Positions 24,812 to 35,039 of a stretch of 64,000 nucleotides of DNA are shown here, in pieces (the first letter of the stretch is position 1; each line of letters starts with the position of its first letter). Source of the DNA: Lathyrus oleraceus (lineage: Eukaryota; Streptophyta; Magnoliopsida; Fabales; Fabaceae). The position numbers were made by a program, and so were the translations under genes. The stretch spans positions 534,682,082 to 534,746,081 of the forward strand of contig NC_066585.1 of assembly GCF_024323335.1 (NCBI RefSeq), in the 5' to 3' direction. The notes under the pieces were generated by a model, which did not search any database, was not told the origin of the DNA, and worked only from the letters and a program-made list of their open reading frames with translations.

Positions 24812-25033
24812 TCACCAAGAGAAAAAAAATCTCTTCAAATCAGGTACATACCTGACTTCAGTCAACAACCTTATTGACTCATCATGGAGCTTGAATCTCA
24901 CAAATCCAACACCTGCAATCTTACAAGCTTTATTGTTTCCAAGCAATACATATCCACCATTTTGATCACATAGTTCCTGAACAAGTCTTTGTTTGGAGTC
25001 ATGTGCCAAGTGCAACCTGAATCGATAATCCAC
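24812..25033 (-). pseudogene. copia-1 protease region
   Basis: A 73-residue frame includes GGYVLLGNNKACKIAGVGFVRFK and VRYVPDLKR, typical of the copia segment between the aspartic protease and GAG-pre-integrase. The catalytic D(S/T)G should lie just upstream, outside this frame, and was not resolved. Confidence 0.65.
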
Positions 25034-25127
25034 TATTTACTTGAGTCACCGCTTGAAACCACAAGAACATCATATGAGTCGAAATCATCTTGAACAATGG
25101 TTGTGTTCCCATTATCCTTACCTCCAT

Positions 25128-25210
25128 GATCTTTCAGGTGTTTAGGGCAGACTTTTCTTGTATCACCCTCCTTCTTACATTGATAATATCGAATACCAGA
25201 GGCATCACCA
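25128..25210 (-). pseudogene. copia-1 zinc knuckle, two ligands lost
   Basis: The CX2CX4HX4C knuckle at the end of gag reads Y-Y-Q-C-K-K-E-G-D-T-R-K-V-C. The first Cys has become Tyr (TGT to TAT) and the His has become Asp. RNA binding would be lost. Confidence 0.7.
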
Positions 25211-25224
25211 CTATAAGACTTCTG

Positions 25225-25883
25225 CTAACTTTTACCCTTATTCTTGTCGAACTTGCCATCTCTCTTTGTGAATTTCGCCTTAATCGAAAAACCTTCACCA
25301 TTCGAAGATGGTTTGTGCTCTTTTTGTTTGTTCAAATCCTTAGAGTACAAGGCTGATTGAACTTCTTCAAAAATCAGAGACTCTCTTTTATACAAGAGAT
25401 TTTCTTTGAAGTGAGCATGTGCTATGGGAAAAGAACACAACAGTAACAGCGATTGATATTCATCTTCGATTTTTACATCCATATTTTCAAGATCAAGAAT
25501 CATCTTGTTTAACATATCCAACTGCTCAGGCAGAACTTTGTCTTCACTCATCTTGCATGAATACAGAGCTTGCTTTAGGTAGAGGCGATTGACCAATGAT
25601 TTGGTCATGTACAAACTTTCGAGTTTCTCCCAAAGACCCGACGTCGTTGTCTCCTTCGAAACCTGCCGAAGAACCTTATCACCAAGGCTCAATAAGATGA
25701 CATTGTGGGCTTTCTCTACCATAGTCAATTTTTCCTTATCCTTTAACGTGTGTCCATGGTTGCGGCTCCCTTTAACGCTTCTAAACAACCATGTTGAACT
25801 AGTAGAACTTTCATCTTCAAGCTTCACAGATCAAAATTGTTCACTCTGATGAACTTTTCAATCTCATACTTTGTTGATGGCAT
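25225..25883 (-). pseudogene. copia-1 gag
   Basis: Gag of the UBN2/copia type. The likely ATG is at 25883 (MPSTKYEIEKF), but a codon where relatives have Trp is now TGA and the frame shifts. The main 200-codon stretch then runs 25827-25225 with MVEKAHNVILLSLGDKVL, ETTTSGLWEKLESLYMTKSL and LYLKQALYSCKM, all typical of legume copia gag. Confidence 0.85.
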
Positions 25884-25911
25884 CTTCTTCACGCTCACCG
25901 CACCAATTTGT

Positions 25912-26344
25912 TGTAAAAACCATGTCGGAATTACAAAGTATAGTTGGTTTCTTGATCGGTAAGAAACCCATAAGGGTAGAAAAGAAAAAAACAATAAGAA
26001 CATAATGAAATTGGTTATAAACTGTTATTCTTTACTTTCTCTTTAAAACAAGATTACAAGTGTTACAGAATAGCAAATAACCTCTCTCACCCTAATTAGG
26101 ATTTTTCCTTCTTGCAATGATGAGAGACTAGTATGCTATTTATAAACTAACATACTAACCTAATGGTCTTTTACACACAAGCTAACTTAAACAATTTGAC
26201 ATAACAAACAGCCTAATTCGACATACTAACAATCCTAACATATTTCGACTACAACATGTGAGCAGACTTCGACGGCATGTTAAGGTCTTGTCGAATCAAG
26301 AAGCTACCCTTCGACTATACTAGAGTTCGATCCAATATTTCACC
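25912..26344 (-). repeat. 5' LTR of copia-1
   Basis: 433 bp. The terminal TG is mutated to GG (26344 end). Six TCGA sites (26218-26330) lie in the first 130 bp, that is in U3, at the same spacing as in the other LTR. Confidence 0.85.
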
Positions 26345-27630
26345 TTAATTTTGAGAAGTAATTATATCTTTAATCGATATTGAAAAAGAAATACTTATTT
26401 TCATTTTTCCCCAAAATACTTGCTTTCTCAAAAATATGTATTATATTAAACTAATACATTAAACAAAATAAATTTGAATGTAAAACTAAAAAATAATTTT
26501 TGGTAAATTTTAACCAAAGACTATTATTATTTTAAAAAAAATTTAAATATATTAAACTTTTTAAAAAAAAAATATTTTTATATTAGAAAAATAAAAAAAA
26601 AAATCTGCAACAAAATCCGCAGATAGTTCTCCTGTAAATTTTCCTTCCGAAAATCTAATATTCGCAGGAAGACCTACGGATATACTTATGGAGTTGTCGA
26701 ACATAATTCCGTAAAAATCTATAATCAAATGTACACTTAGCAGGAAAATCAGCAGGTAAAGTTGTGGAAATTCTGTGGAATAACATATTTTATTGAATAA
26801 AGTTGCAGAAAAATCTGCAAGTATTCATGCGGATTTATTCCCGCAGGTAAGCAGAATATTTTTAGTGATAAGAAAGTATGTGTGATTGAATGTAGTGATT
26901 AAAGAAAAAATCTTTAAGAACTTGTAAACATACAAGATGATAAATACAAATAACATAATCAAATAATAATCCAAAGGTTTTTTCTCCTTAATAGACAAAA
27001 CTAGAGTACTAAACATAATCACAAAATTCAAACAAGTTTAAATGGTAGATCACTTATAAATTGAACTGTTAACTGAAGTTTAACTGAAGAAAATATTCAT
27101 TAAGGCTAGCTAGTTGCCAAAGAATACATACTTAATCAAGTAACACAATCCAAAAAAAATGAACTGAAGATTCATTAGTGCTAGCTAGTTGCCAAAGAAT
27201 ACATCCTTAATCACATTGCATCTTTTTTCACCTTATATTTTTCATCAAATCAAGAGTTTTTTTGAGTTGAAAATGAATTTCAAAATATCTTATTTTTGAG
27301 CAATAATTTTTAATGTCATACTCCAATTGAAATGGCAGAAGCGTACAAAGTTTTTACACTGCGCATATCTCTTCTCTTTCATTTTATTTTTATATTCCCG
27401 TTGTTATTTCTTAGTTTATTTATATATTCTAATATAAGTGTTTTCAAAAATCGATTTTTTTTATAAATTATTTTATAATTTTAAATATTAATTCACTTTT
27501 TTTTTTGTATTTTGAATCACTTAATCAACACAAAAACATTTCTAAATAAAGTTTCTAAAAATAATGTTTAATTTTAATGTGTTTTCTCTTTAATGCAAAA
27601 TGGATTTTTTAGATAAATAGATAGTTAAGG
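26345..27630. other. AT-rich spacer with short repeats
   Basis: Around 26605-26875 several copies of a CCGCAG / CTGCGG-like word occur in both orientations. The stretch ends TATTTTTAGTG, reminiscent of a CACTA-type terminus, but no partner end was found. A ~45-bp segment with GCTAGCTAGTTGCCAAAG is directly repeated at about 27092 and 27170. No gene is seen. Confidence 0.4.
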
Positions 27631-28043
27631 GAAAATTTTATCCAAATAACTCATTTTTTCAAATAATTATTTAAAATAACTCACTTTTTCACCTATTTCC
27701 CAAAGTAACTCACTTTCAAACAAAAAAAATTCTCAAAACAAAGGAAACGTTCATTCAATTGGCGCATGTATACAACACATAAGAGGAAGCGTCAATCCAA
27801 TTGGCGATAGTGTACAAACACATAGGAGAGAGAATGTACTCTCTCTTCTATATATTTGTGCACTGCCGCCACTTGGATTGACGTCTCCTCTTATGTGTTA
27901 TACACAAACGCCAATTGAATTGACGCCTCCTTTGTTTTGAATTTTTTTTTTATTTGAAAGTGGATTACTTTGGGAAATAGTTGAAAAATGGATTATTTTG
28001 GGTATTTATTTAAAAAAATGGGTTATTTAGATAAAAAAAATTC
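27631..28043. mobile_element. Foldback MITE with 9-bp target duplication (MULE-like)
   Basis: A 413-bp near-palindrome has arms of about 195 bp that pair along their length (27631-27836 with 27846-28043). It begins GAAAATTTTATCC and ends in the inverse. Flanks are TAGTTAAGG (27622-27630) and TAGTTGAGG (28044-28052), a 9-bp duplication with one transition, the size made by Mutator-like transposases. It has no coding capacity and would form a long hairpin if transcribed. Confidence 0.8.
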
Positions 28044-28556
28044 TAGTTGAGGTGTTATAACAAAAAATAAATATTTTACTGTCTTTAATCGGGTATTCTT
28101 TAATATGGTATTTAATCAATATCATTATGGACCATGTTCTAAATCATTGCATATACCTCTTCTTCAACCTTGTTTGTCATTGTTACTCCAATTGATATGT
28201 GTAAACAATTTCGAGTTTGAGGTCTCAAAACTTCAGTAAATATATGAATTTTTCTTTTACAAATAATATATTTCATAACAAAGTTTTCATATCACCGAAC
28301 AAAAAACTAAGATATAATTCCATGATGCGTCATGTTTTATTCATTTTTTTTAAAATACCATTTATTCCCTCGGTTTCTAAGATAATTGAAGGGAAAACTA
28401 ATTCAGAACATGCTTCGAATCCCAGCAAATGTAGTTTATGTTTTTATTTTTGTTAATTAAATGATCTTTTCTTTATGTTTCTTTAATAACTGAGGGGTTA
28501 GATAATCAGGTTTTACTATAAAAGCACTTGTAAATCTTAAGTCTAATTCACCTATA

Positions 28557-28623
28557 TATTAGAATAAACAACCACAAGATTGGTGAAACAATGATGGAGT
28601 AATTTTGAATGTAGAAAGAGAGA

Positions 28624-28666
<43 letters not shown>

Positions 28667-29016
28667 GAGAATGAGATGTTATACTTGCATTAACTAGGGT
28701 GAGAGTCCATCCTAAACACTTATATACATGTTACACAATGATTGGAATGCAATTTGACCAAGAATAATAGCAAAAAATACAAAAACTCGGGCTTGTAACC
28801 GATTACACCAAAACGTGTAACCGGTTACACCTGACACTGAAAAACTAAGAAATCTATTCAACTTCAGTGGTAATTGGTTACACCATTTTTGGTAACCACT
28901 TACACCTTCGAAAACTTTATATTTCTGCTAATGTAAAGCATATCAGCGCCAATTGTAATCGGTTCACACCTGTGGTAACTAGTTATAGCACTTGAATTAC
29001 TTCACAAACTTCAACA
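28557..29016 (-). repeat. 3' LTR of copia-2
   Basis: Contains an expanded (GA)n at about 28617-28661 and six palindromic sites in three pairs (28794/28816, 28869/28891, 28954/28974). The purine-rich AAGGTGGTA precedes it on the minus strand. Confidence 0.9.
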
Positions 29017-29023
29017 TACCACC

Positions 29024-29480
29024 TTAATTCAAGTATTGCAAGTCCACCATGCCCATGCTCATCTTTAACCTCTTGAATAAATCATTTGTGATCCATTTAG
29101 TCAGCGAATCAGCAACTTGGTCCTCACTCCTGCAATATCCCAATCGTAACCTCCATTCGCTAACAAGTTCCATAAAATAATGGAACCTCATCTCAATGTC
29201 ATTGCTCCTCCCACGTGCAATTGGGTTCTTATCAAGATTAATTGCAAAAATATTGTCAACTAAGAGTGTGACAGCCTCACCCTTGCTGCTGCCCAGCTTC
29301 TCCAATAGATTATCAAGTCATGCGGCTTGGCATGTGTATAACGAAGAAGCAATGTACTCAGCCTCACAAGATGAGAGTACAACTACTGGTTCCTTCTTCG
29401 AACACCAAGAGATTGGTGTCGCACTGAAAATAAATATGTATCCAACGGTAGGCTTTCTGTCATCTTTATCTCCGCACTAG
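29024..29480 (-). pseudogene. copia-2 RNase H
   Basis: The last domain of the polyprotein. Minus-strand frames include the SSEAEYIAS-like segment around 29345-29370, then VTLLVDNIFAINLDKNP, IEMRFHYFMELV and EDQVADSLTKW, the copia RNase H C-terminus. A stop at about 29306 separates the parts. The frame ends close to the 3' LTR, as in other copia elements. Confidence 0.85.
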
Positions 29481-29899
29481 TTAGAATCGGTAAAACTGAG
29501 CAAATTGAATTTTTTTACCTATATCCATTGTGGGAAAGAGAATTCTGCAGCCAACAGAACCTTTGACATAGTGTAGGATCCTCTTGATTGTTGTCATATG
29601 AGACACATTCGGTCTCTCCATGAATCTAATCACAATACCGATACTAAACACCAAATTCGGTCACGTATTGCACACGTAACGGAAAGTTCGAATCAACCTC
29701 CTATGTTGAGATGGGTCAACATCTTCCTCATCCTCATTCTTAGACAATTACAATATTGGTTCAACTGGAGAAATGTCAACATTACAATGCTCAATTTGAC
29801 ACTTTTTCAATATTTCAATAGCATATCTCCTTTGATGCATGAGCAGTCCCATTTTTTACTAGTGGAAATCAATGCCAAGAAAGAAGTCATGATACCAAG

Positions 29900-30667
29900 G
29901 TTCGTCATCTCAAATTCATCCATAAGTTCACTCTTAAACTTTGAAATTCACTCACCATTTGTGCATGTGATCAATAAGTAATCCACATATAGACAAAAGA
30001 TGATTACTCATTCACTCGCATCCGTTTTCACATATACTCCATGCTCCGATCCATATTTTTTGAAGTCAATGTCCTTTAGGAAACCATCAATTCTTTTATT
30101 CCAAGCTCTTGGAGCTTGATTCAAACCATATAGTGTTTTCTTCAACTTCTAGAATTTCAGCTCTTGGTCTTTCACAACAAAACCAGGTGGTTTTCCTACA
30201 TATACCTCCTCTTCAAGTGGTCCATTCAAAAACGTATATTTGACATCCATTTGGTAAATAGGAGAATTGCGGTTATTTGCAATACCAAAAACAAGCCTAA
30301 TGGTTTCAATTCTAGCAACCGATGCAAATACCTCCTCAAAGTCTATGCCTTCTCTTTGTAAGAATTCCTTAGCCACTAATCGAGCCTTATGCTTGATTAT
30401 TTCACCCTTAGGATTTGTCTTCACTTTGAACACCTATTTCACACCAAATTCATTATTCCTTTTTGGTAGATCAACTAGCTCCCAGGTACTATTTTTCTCA
30501 ATGGATTCCAACACCTCTTTCATAGCACAAATCCACTTTTGATCACTTAAAGCATATTTCACGTTAACGGGTTCGGATTCGGCCATAAGTGCAAAATGGA
30601 CGAAATCACCATCATCATTGACCTCATTGTCACGAAACATATCACAATCTTGGAGTCTCTGAGGCAA
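29900..30667 (-). pseudogene. copia-2 reverse transcriptase, active site mutated
   Basis: Frames 30434-30667 and 30149-30433 plus downstream pieces give the copia RVT_2 domain: [43 protein letters not shown] (first catalytic Asp kept), [13 protein letters not shown]. Near 29970-30003 the YVDD box reads Y-V-D-Y, so the second active-site Asp is lost. Stops separate the blocks. This copy cannot supply reverse transcriptase. Confidence 0.85.
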
Positions 30668-30768
30668 ACCCCTTTGCCTTGTTGACCTCTTGACATTTCC
30701 TTCATGTCGGGCTTCAAGGACATGTTGTTTTGTCCTTCATGCTTCCTTAAAACTTAAAAATCCAAAAC

Positions 30769-30845
30769 TGTAACCAGTTACATGACTCTGGTAACTGGTT
30801 ACAGCCTACATGTAACCGATTATAGTTTGCTTGTAATCGGTCACA
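30769..30845. repeat. Palindrome array inside copia-2 pol at exact 21-bp steps
   Basis: Four 14-bp palindromic words of the TGTAACCGGTTACA type start at 30769, 30790, 30811 and 30832, each 21 bp after the last. In the minus-strand reading frame they form a seven-codon repeat with the pattern V-T-(D/G/S)-Y or I-I-G-Y. They lie between integrase and reverse transcriptase. Confidence 0.85.
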
Positions 30846-31849
30846 CCCTGCTGTAGCTGCTCCAATTCATCGATTACAACATCCTGACTAATCATGATCC
30901 TCCTGTTAACAAGATCAAACAGTTTGTAACCATCGGTAGAGTGATATCCAACAAGAATCATCACCTTTACCTTGTCATCCAACTTCTTTCTAAGTTGATC
31001 TGGGACATGTCGGTAAGCAATGGAATACAACACTTTCAAGTGATTCAGATTTGGCTTGAACCCCGACCATGCTTCCTTCGGCGTTACATTTTCCAGCTTC
31101 TTTGTAAGGCACCTATTTAAAAAATAGGCAGTTGTGGATACTGCTTCTCCCCATAACTCCTTCAACAAGTTCTTCGCTTTCAACATGCTTCTCACCATGT
31201 TCATAATCGATCGATTCTTCATTTAGGCCACACCATTTTATTTCGGTGTATAAGGTGGTACTACCTCATGTAGAATCCCTTATTTATCATAAAACCTCCC
31301 AAAGTCATTAGAGACATATTCACCTCCATCGTCCGTTTTGAGCACTTTGAGCTTATGACCACTTTGCCTCTCCACCATGGACTAAAACTTCTTAAACACT
31401 TCGAATACCTCATCCTTTCTCTTGATTAGGTATTTCCATAGCTTTCTATTATAATCGTCGATAAAAGTGACAAAATAATTATTACCACCAATGGAATCTA
31501 CTTGCATTGGTCTACACACATCTGAATACACCACCTCAAGGTGATTCTTGGTTCTTCGGTCTGCATCCTTGCTAAATTTTCCCTTGTGTTGCTTAGCTTG
31601 CACACATTCTTCATAAATCTCAACTGCTATATTGATTGATGGTAGCCCCGTAACCATACAGTTCCTATGCAAATCTTTTAGATCTCTAAAATTGAGATGC
31701 CTAAGACGATAGTGCCACATCCACTTTTCTCTACTTGCTGCAATAGTAAGACATATATGCTCCATAACCTTCAACTCAACCTTGAAAGTTCTATTCGCAT
31801 CCATAGGCATTTTAAGGGCCAAAACTCCATTTGCATCCAAAACGCACAA
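30806..31849 (-). pseudogene. copia-2 GAG-pre-integrase and integrase
   Basis: 31382-31849 has the zinc-binding pattern (WHYRLRHLNFRDL ... YEECVQAKQ, with Tyr where relatives usually have the first Cys) and the core VVYSDVCRPM and FIDDYNRKLW. 30806-31222 continues with MLKAKNLLKELWGEAVSTTAYFLNR and PKEAWSG. A broken stretch (31223-31381) lies between. The C-terminal end runs into the palindrome array. Confidence 0.85.
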
Positions 31850-32280
31850 CCTCTAGTTTTCCATATGAATCTTGTAACGCTTCTCAAGCAATTGGCCAAT
31901 GCTAATAAGGTTACATTTAATTCACGAAATATATAAGACATCACTGATCAAAGAATGTACATCATCCCTTCTCATGATCAAAACGTCACAGATATCGTTG
32001 GCCATTAGAGTGGTGTCATACGTAAACTTTACTTGGTTCTTCATGGCACGATTGATTTTTACAAATCAATCCTTTCTTCCTGTCATATGAGTTGAATAAC
32101 CCAAGTCCAAATACCACTCTTCACTGGATTGAAATCCTTTCAAACTCATCATGGTGTCTTCCTCTTCATGCAACGGGTCAATCGTATCACTCAACCGGCT
32201 GCAACCCAATTTTTCTACATTCATTTAGCAGCTGCAATTGTGGTCCTACAGTTGTTTGCTGCTACAATTCACTTTTGTGA

Positions 32281-33319
32281 TCATGACCAAGAGTGTATTC
32301 TCTTCATCAAAGTCTTGTCTTTAAACCTTGGCTTCATCCCCTTGAGATTCTTTCTTATTTGCATTGCATTCTTTCGCAAAATAATCAAATCGTTGACACT
32401 TGTAGCACTGCTCCTTGCTCTTATCAAATATCTTTCTTTCTCATTTAAATTTGCCATGACCATAATGTTTGTAGCTGCTCTAACCCCTTTGACACATGGA
32501 ATTGTTTGAATTTTGGGACTCTTTTCCACCAAAATTCTGAAAAATCCATTTGTTCTTCAAGGGTCATTTTCCTTTCGATCTCTTGTCCTTCTCATTGAAA
32601 CGTGTTTGCAAAGCGATATCCGCCTTTGTCGTGTCATTATTTATCTCCTCCATTCTTTTCTCATTATCCTCAAGAGAACTTTACAGTTCCTCTTTATTTA
32701 TCATCGCAAGATCCTTCGAATCCTCAATCACCATAATTATGTTGTCAAATCTTGTAGTTAAAGAATGCAAGATCTTAGCAACAACATACTTCTCCGCAAT
32801 TGCTTTTCCACATGCCTTCACTTGGTTCACCAACCGAGTGATTCTCATTGCGAAATAGTTGATTATCTCATTTTCCTCCATTTAAATCAATTTGAGTTGC
32901 CATTTGTGAGTTTGTAACCTCACCACTTTTGCTTTGTCAGTCCCTGCATAAGCTTTCTCTAAGATCTCCCAAGCTTTCTTCGATGAATCGCAATCACGAA
33001 CTTTCTCAAAATTGTCACCATCAACATATTGATGAATCAAGAATAACATTTTATTATCCTTCTTCTCTTTTCTATGTGTTGCTTGCTGTGCTTCAGTAGC
33101 ATTTTGAGCAAGAGGAGTAACACCATTCTTGATCACCTCAAGAACATCTTGGTAGCCAAACAACATCTTCATTTTCTTGCACCACTTGTCGTAGTTCTTC
33201 GTATCAAGAATGGGTAAATTAGTAGGGACTCTTTCTTTGGAAACTGAATAAATATTGCACACAAGGTGTTTGTGGATCTGTACCAGGCTCTTAATGCCTA
33301 ATGTTGGAAGAACAACCAC
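32281..33319 (-). pseudogene. copia-2 gag with broken zinc knuckle
   Basis: The frame 32882-33319 gives NYDKWCKKMKMLFGYQDVLEVI, VRDCDSSKKAWEILEKAYAG and KVVRLQTHKWQLKL, typical copia gag (UBN2). After a stop the frame 32681-32881 continues (VNQVKACGKAIAEKYVVAKIL). The knuckle at about 32370-32410 reads C-Y-K-C-Q-R-F-D-Y-F-A-K-E-C, with the His replaced by Tyr and the preceding Gly by Asp. The annotated Met lies upstream of the true start, partly in the LTR/PBS region. Confidence 0.85.
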
Positions 33320-33755
33320 AAGATTGGTGAAATAATGGTGGAGTAATTTTGATTGTGGAGAGTGAAAGAAGAGAGCTGAAAGAGAGAGAAAGAGAGAGAG
33401 AATTGAGGGTGAGATGTTATACTTGCATTACCCAGGGTGAGAGTTCACCTTAAACACATATATACATGTTACACAATGATTGGAATACAATTTGACCAGC
33501 TACAATAGTAGAAAATACAAAAACTAGGGCTTATAACCAGTTGCACCAAAAAGTTTAACCGGTTACACCTAACACTGAAAAACTAAGAAATTAATTCAGC
33601 TTCAATGGTAACCGGTTACGCCATTTCTGGTAACCAGTTACACCTTCGAAAACTTCAAATTTCTGCTATTGTAAAGCATATCAACATCAGTTGTAACCAG
33701 TTACACACTCATGGTAACTGGTTACGACACTTGAATTACTTCACAAACTTCAAAA
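33302..33755 (-). repeat. 5' LTR of copia-2
   Basis: Six palindromic sites in three pairs (33532/33554, 33607/33629, 33692/33713) precede, in the element's direction, a TATA-like GTATATATG near 33455-33465. The sites therefore lie in U3. The (GA) tract is shorter than in the other LTR. Confidence 0.9.
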
Positions 33756-33989
33756 CTATAGCCGCTTCAAATGCGTACATATCATTGTTGTTTCCACCTC
33801 TTGCAAGACCATTGTTATTTTTGGTATAACCTTTCTAAGTTTTCAATCAAAGAAAACACTCCATAAATTATTGCTTTCCTCGGTTGATAACATTGAGAAA
33901 TTTATTCATAAATGTACTGTAAATTGCAAGCAATGTTGTTCTTTCACAATACAAGTCCTTGTTTGAATATTGAAGCACACAAAGAAAGT

Positions 33990-34055
33990 GGTGAATGGTA
34001 AAAAAATGAAAAATGAAACAATACATGTTATTTTTCAATTTTTTTACCATTCACC
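33990..34055. repeat. Short hairpin, 25-bp stem
   Basis: GGTGAATGGTAAAAAAATGA pairs with its inverse ending at 34055. There is one single-base bulge, and the loop is about 15 bases. It lies inside the CACTA-like relic. No evidence supports a miRNA. Confidence 0.7.
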
Positions 34056-34114
34056 ATTTTTTTACAAGTAACATATTACCTCAGTTCTTTTATAAAACCG
34101 GTGGGTAAGCCACT

Positions 34115-34149
34115 TTTCACCTCGGGTTTTTTTAACAACCGAGGTGAAA
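34115..34149. repeat. Subterminal inverted motif of the CACTA-like relic
   Basis: TTTCACCTCGG (34115-34125) and CCGAGGTGAAA (34139-34149) are perfect inverses 13 bp apart. The same word occurs near both ends of the CACTA at 37312-45991 (about 37836 and 45960), as expected of transposase-binding subterminal repeats. Confidence 0.65.
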
Positions 34150-34166
34150 TAGTTTTGTTTGGTTGG

Positions 34167-34182
34167 TATATTAATATATATA

Positions 34183-34267
<85 letters not shown>

Positions 34268-34314
34268 ATATATAATATATATATATATATATATAATATA
34301 TATATATTATATAT

Positions 34315-34377
<63 letters not shown>

Positions 34378-34382
34378 ATAAT
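34167..34382. repeat. Long (AT)n tract
   Basis: About 215 bp of almost pure AT alternation with a few TTA/AAT breaks. It abuts the presumed right end of the CACTA-like relic. Confidence 0.95.
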
Positions 34383-35030
34383 ACTAAATAACAAGATCCC
34401 TAAAGACATGTCATCCTCCAACTTCTAAAAAGAGTAAGGAAATACGATGATGATATGTATGTAGGACTCTTGTTCGCTTCTTCTTATTCTTCTTATTATT
34501 CACTTCTTTTTCATAGATCTAGTATGTCTAACACCACTACTCATATTAGATTAATATTGTTGTTGTTTGTTGTTTTGTTGTTGTTGTTGTTGTTGTTATT
34601 GAGTCCCGAAACCTTAGAGGTTTTAATATTGTTTTTTTTTTTAATCCCTCTAGATGTTTAATCTTGTTGTTGTTTAAACTTGATTGATGTTATATGTTGT
34701 TGTTTTGATTGAAATAATTACGGTATCGGTTTATTGAGATTGTTGTTATAGGTTTATTGTTGATGCTGTTGTATTTTTGTTGAGAGATCTTTTTTAGTTT
34801 TTGTTTAATGTTAGTTGTTGTTTAGATTGAGATAATGTTAATGTCATTATTATTTATTGTTTTTTTTATTTGTTGATGTTATTTTTGTTGTTATCTAGTT
34901 GTTATACTTAGCAAATTTTTAAAATCTATATATTTAGGGTTTAGTTGTTGTTATTGAGTTTGAGTTTGAGATTGAGACTAAGATTATGTTCTTTTTTATT
35001 CTATTTTGTAGCTCTCATCTTGTTCATTTG
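34383..35030. other. T-rich spacer with (TTG)n
   Basis: Contains a (TTG)n run at about 34559-34598 and long T/G-rich low-complexity sequence. No gene is supportable. Confidence 0.5.
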
Positions 35031-35039
35031 AATATGTCA

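Larger units (their letters stand above)
21424..26344 (-). mobile_element. Decayed Ty1/copia retrotransposon (copia-1)
   Basis: LTRs at 21424-21890 and 25912-26344 start TGTGAGATA and end (T)TTTCACA on the minus strand. Domain order on the minus strand is gag, zinc knuckle, protease, GAG-pre-integrase, integrase, reverse transcriptase, RNase H: the copia order. Frames are broken in many places. No clear 5-bp target duplication remains (ATTAT left, TTAAT right). The region next to the 5' LTR reads TTGGTGCGGTGAGCG, which is not the usual initiator-Met PBS. A purine stretch, AAGGTGGAGATT, precedes the 3' LTR. Confidence 0.9.
28557..33755 (-). mobile_element. Ty1/copia retrotransposon (copia-2), complete but mutated
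   Basis: LTRs at 28557-29016 and 33302-33755 have termini TGTTGAAG...CTTCCAACA (one end each mutated). The 5-bp target duplication CTATA is perfect at 28552-28556 and 33756-33760. Beside the 5' LTR, AGGCATTAAGAGCC is a decayed initiator-Met primer site (TGGTATCAGAGCC type). The order on the minus strand is gag, integrase, reverse transcriptase, RNase H. Many stops and shifts are present. The LTRs and one place in pol carry the GTAACCGGTTAC palindrome array. Confidence 0.92.
28241..34167. mobile_element. CACTA-like relic hosting copia-2
   Basis: 28241-28450 resembles the left end of the intact CACTA at 37312 (ACAAATAAT.CATTTC..., later CCCTCGGTTTCTAAG and GCTTCGAATCC). 34100-34167 resembles its right end (CCGAGGTGAAATA.GTTTTTTTG). 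Removing copia-2 leaves about 0.7 kb, so this was a small non-autonomous element. The CACTA termini themselves are degraded. Confidence 0.55.

Noticed and set aside
21419..26349. Target duplication of copia-1
   Set aside because: ATTAT and TTAAT do not match; shifting the ends gives only chance AT-rich similarity.
26590..26875. A second CACTA end at the TTTTTAGTG near 26870
   Set aside because: No matching opposite terminus or target duplication was found; kept only as a remark in the spacer.
33990..34055. Hairpin as a miRNA precursor
   Set aside because: Very A/T-rich stem within a transposon relic; there is no evidence of a defined mature strand.
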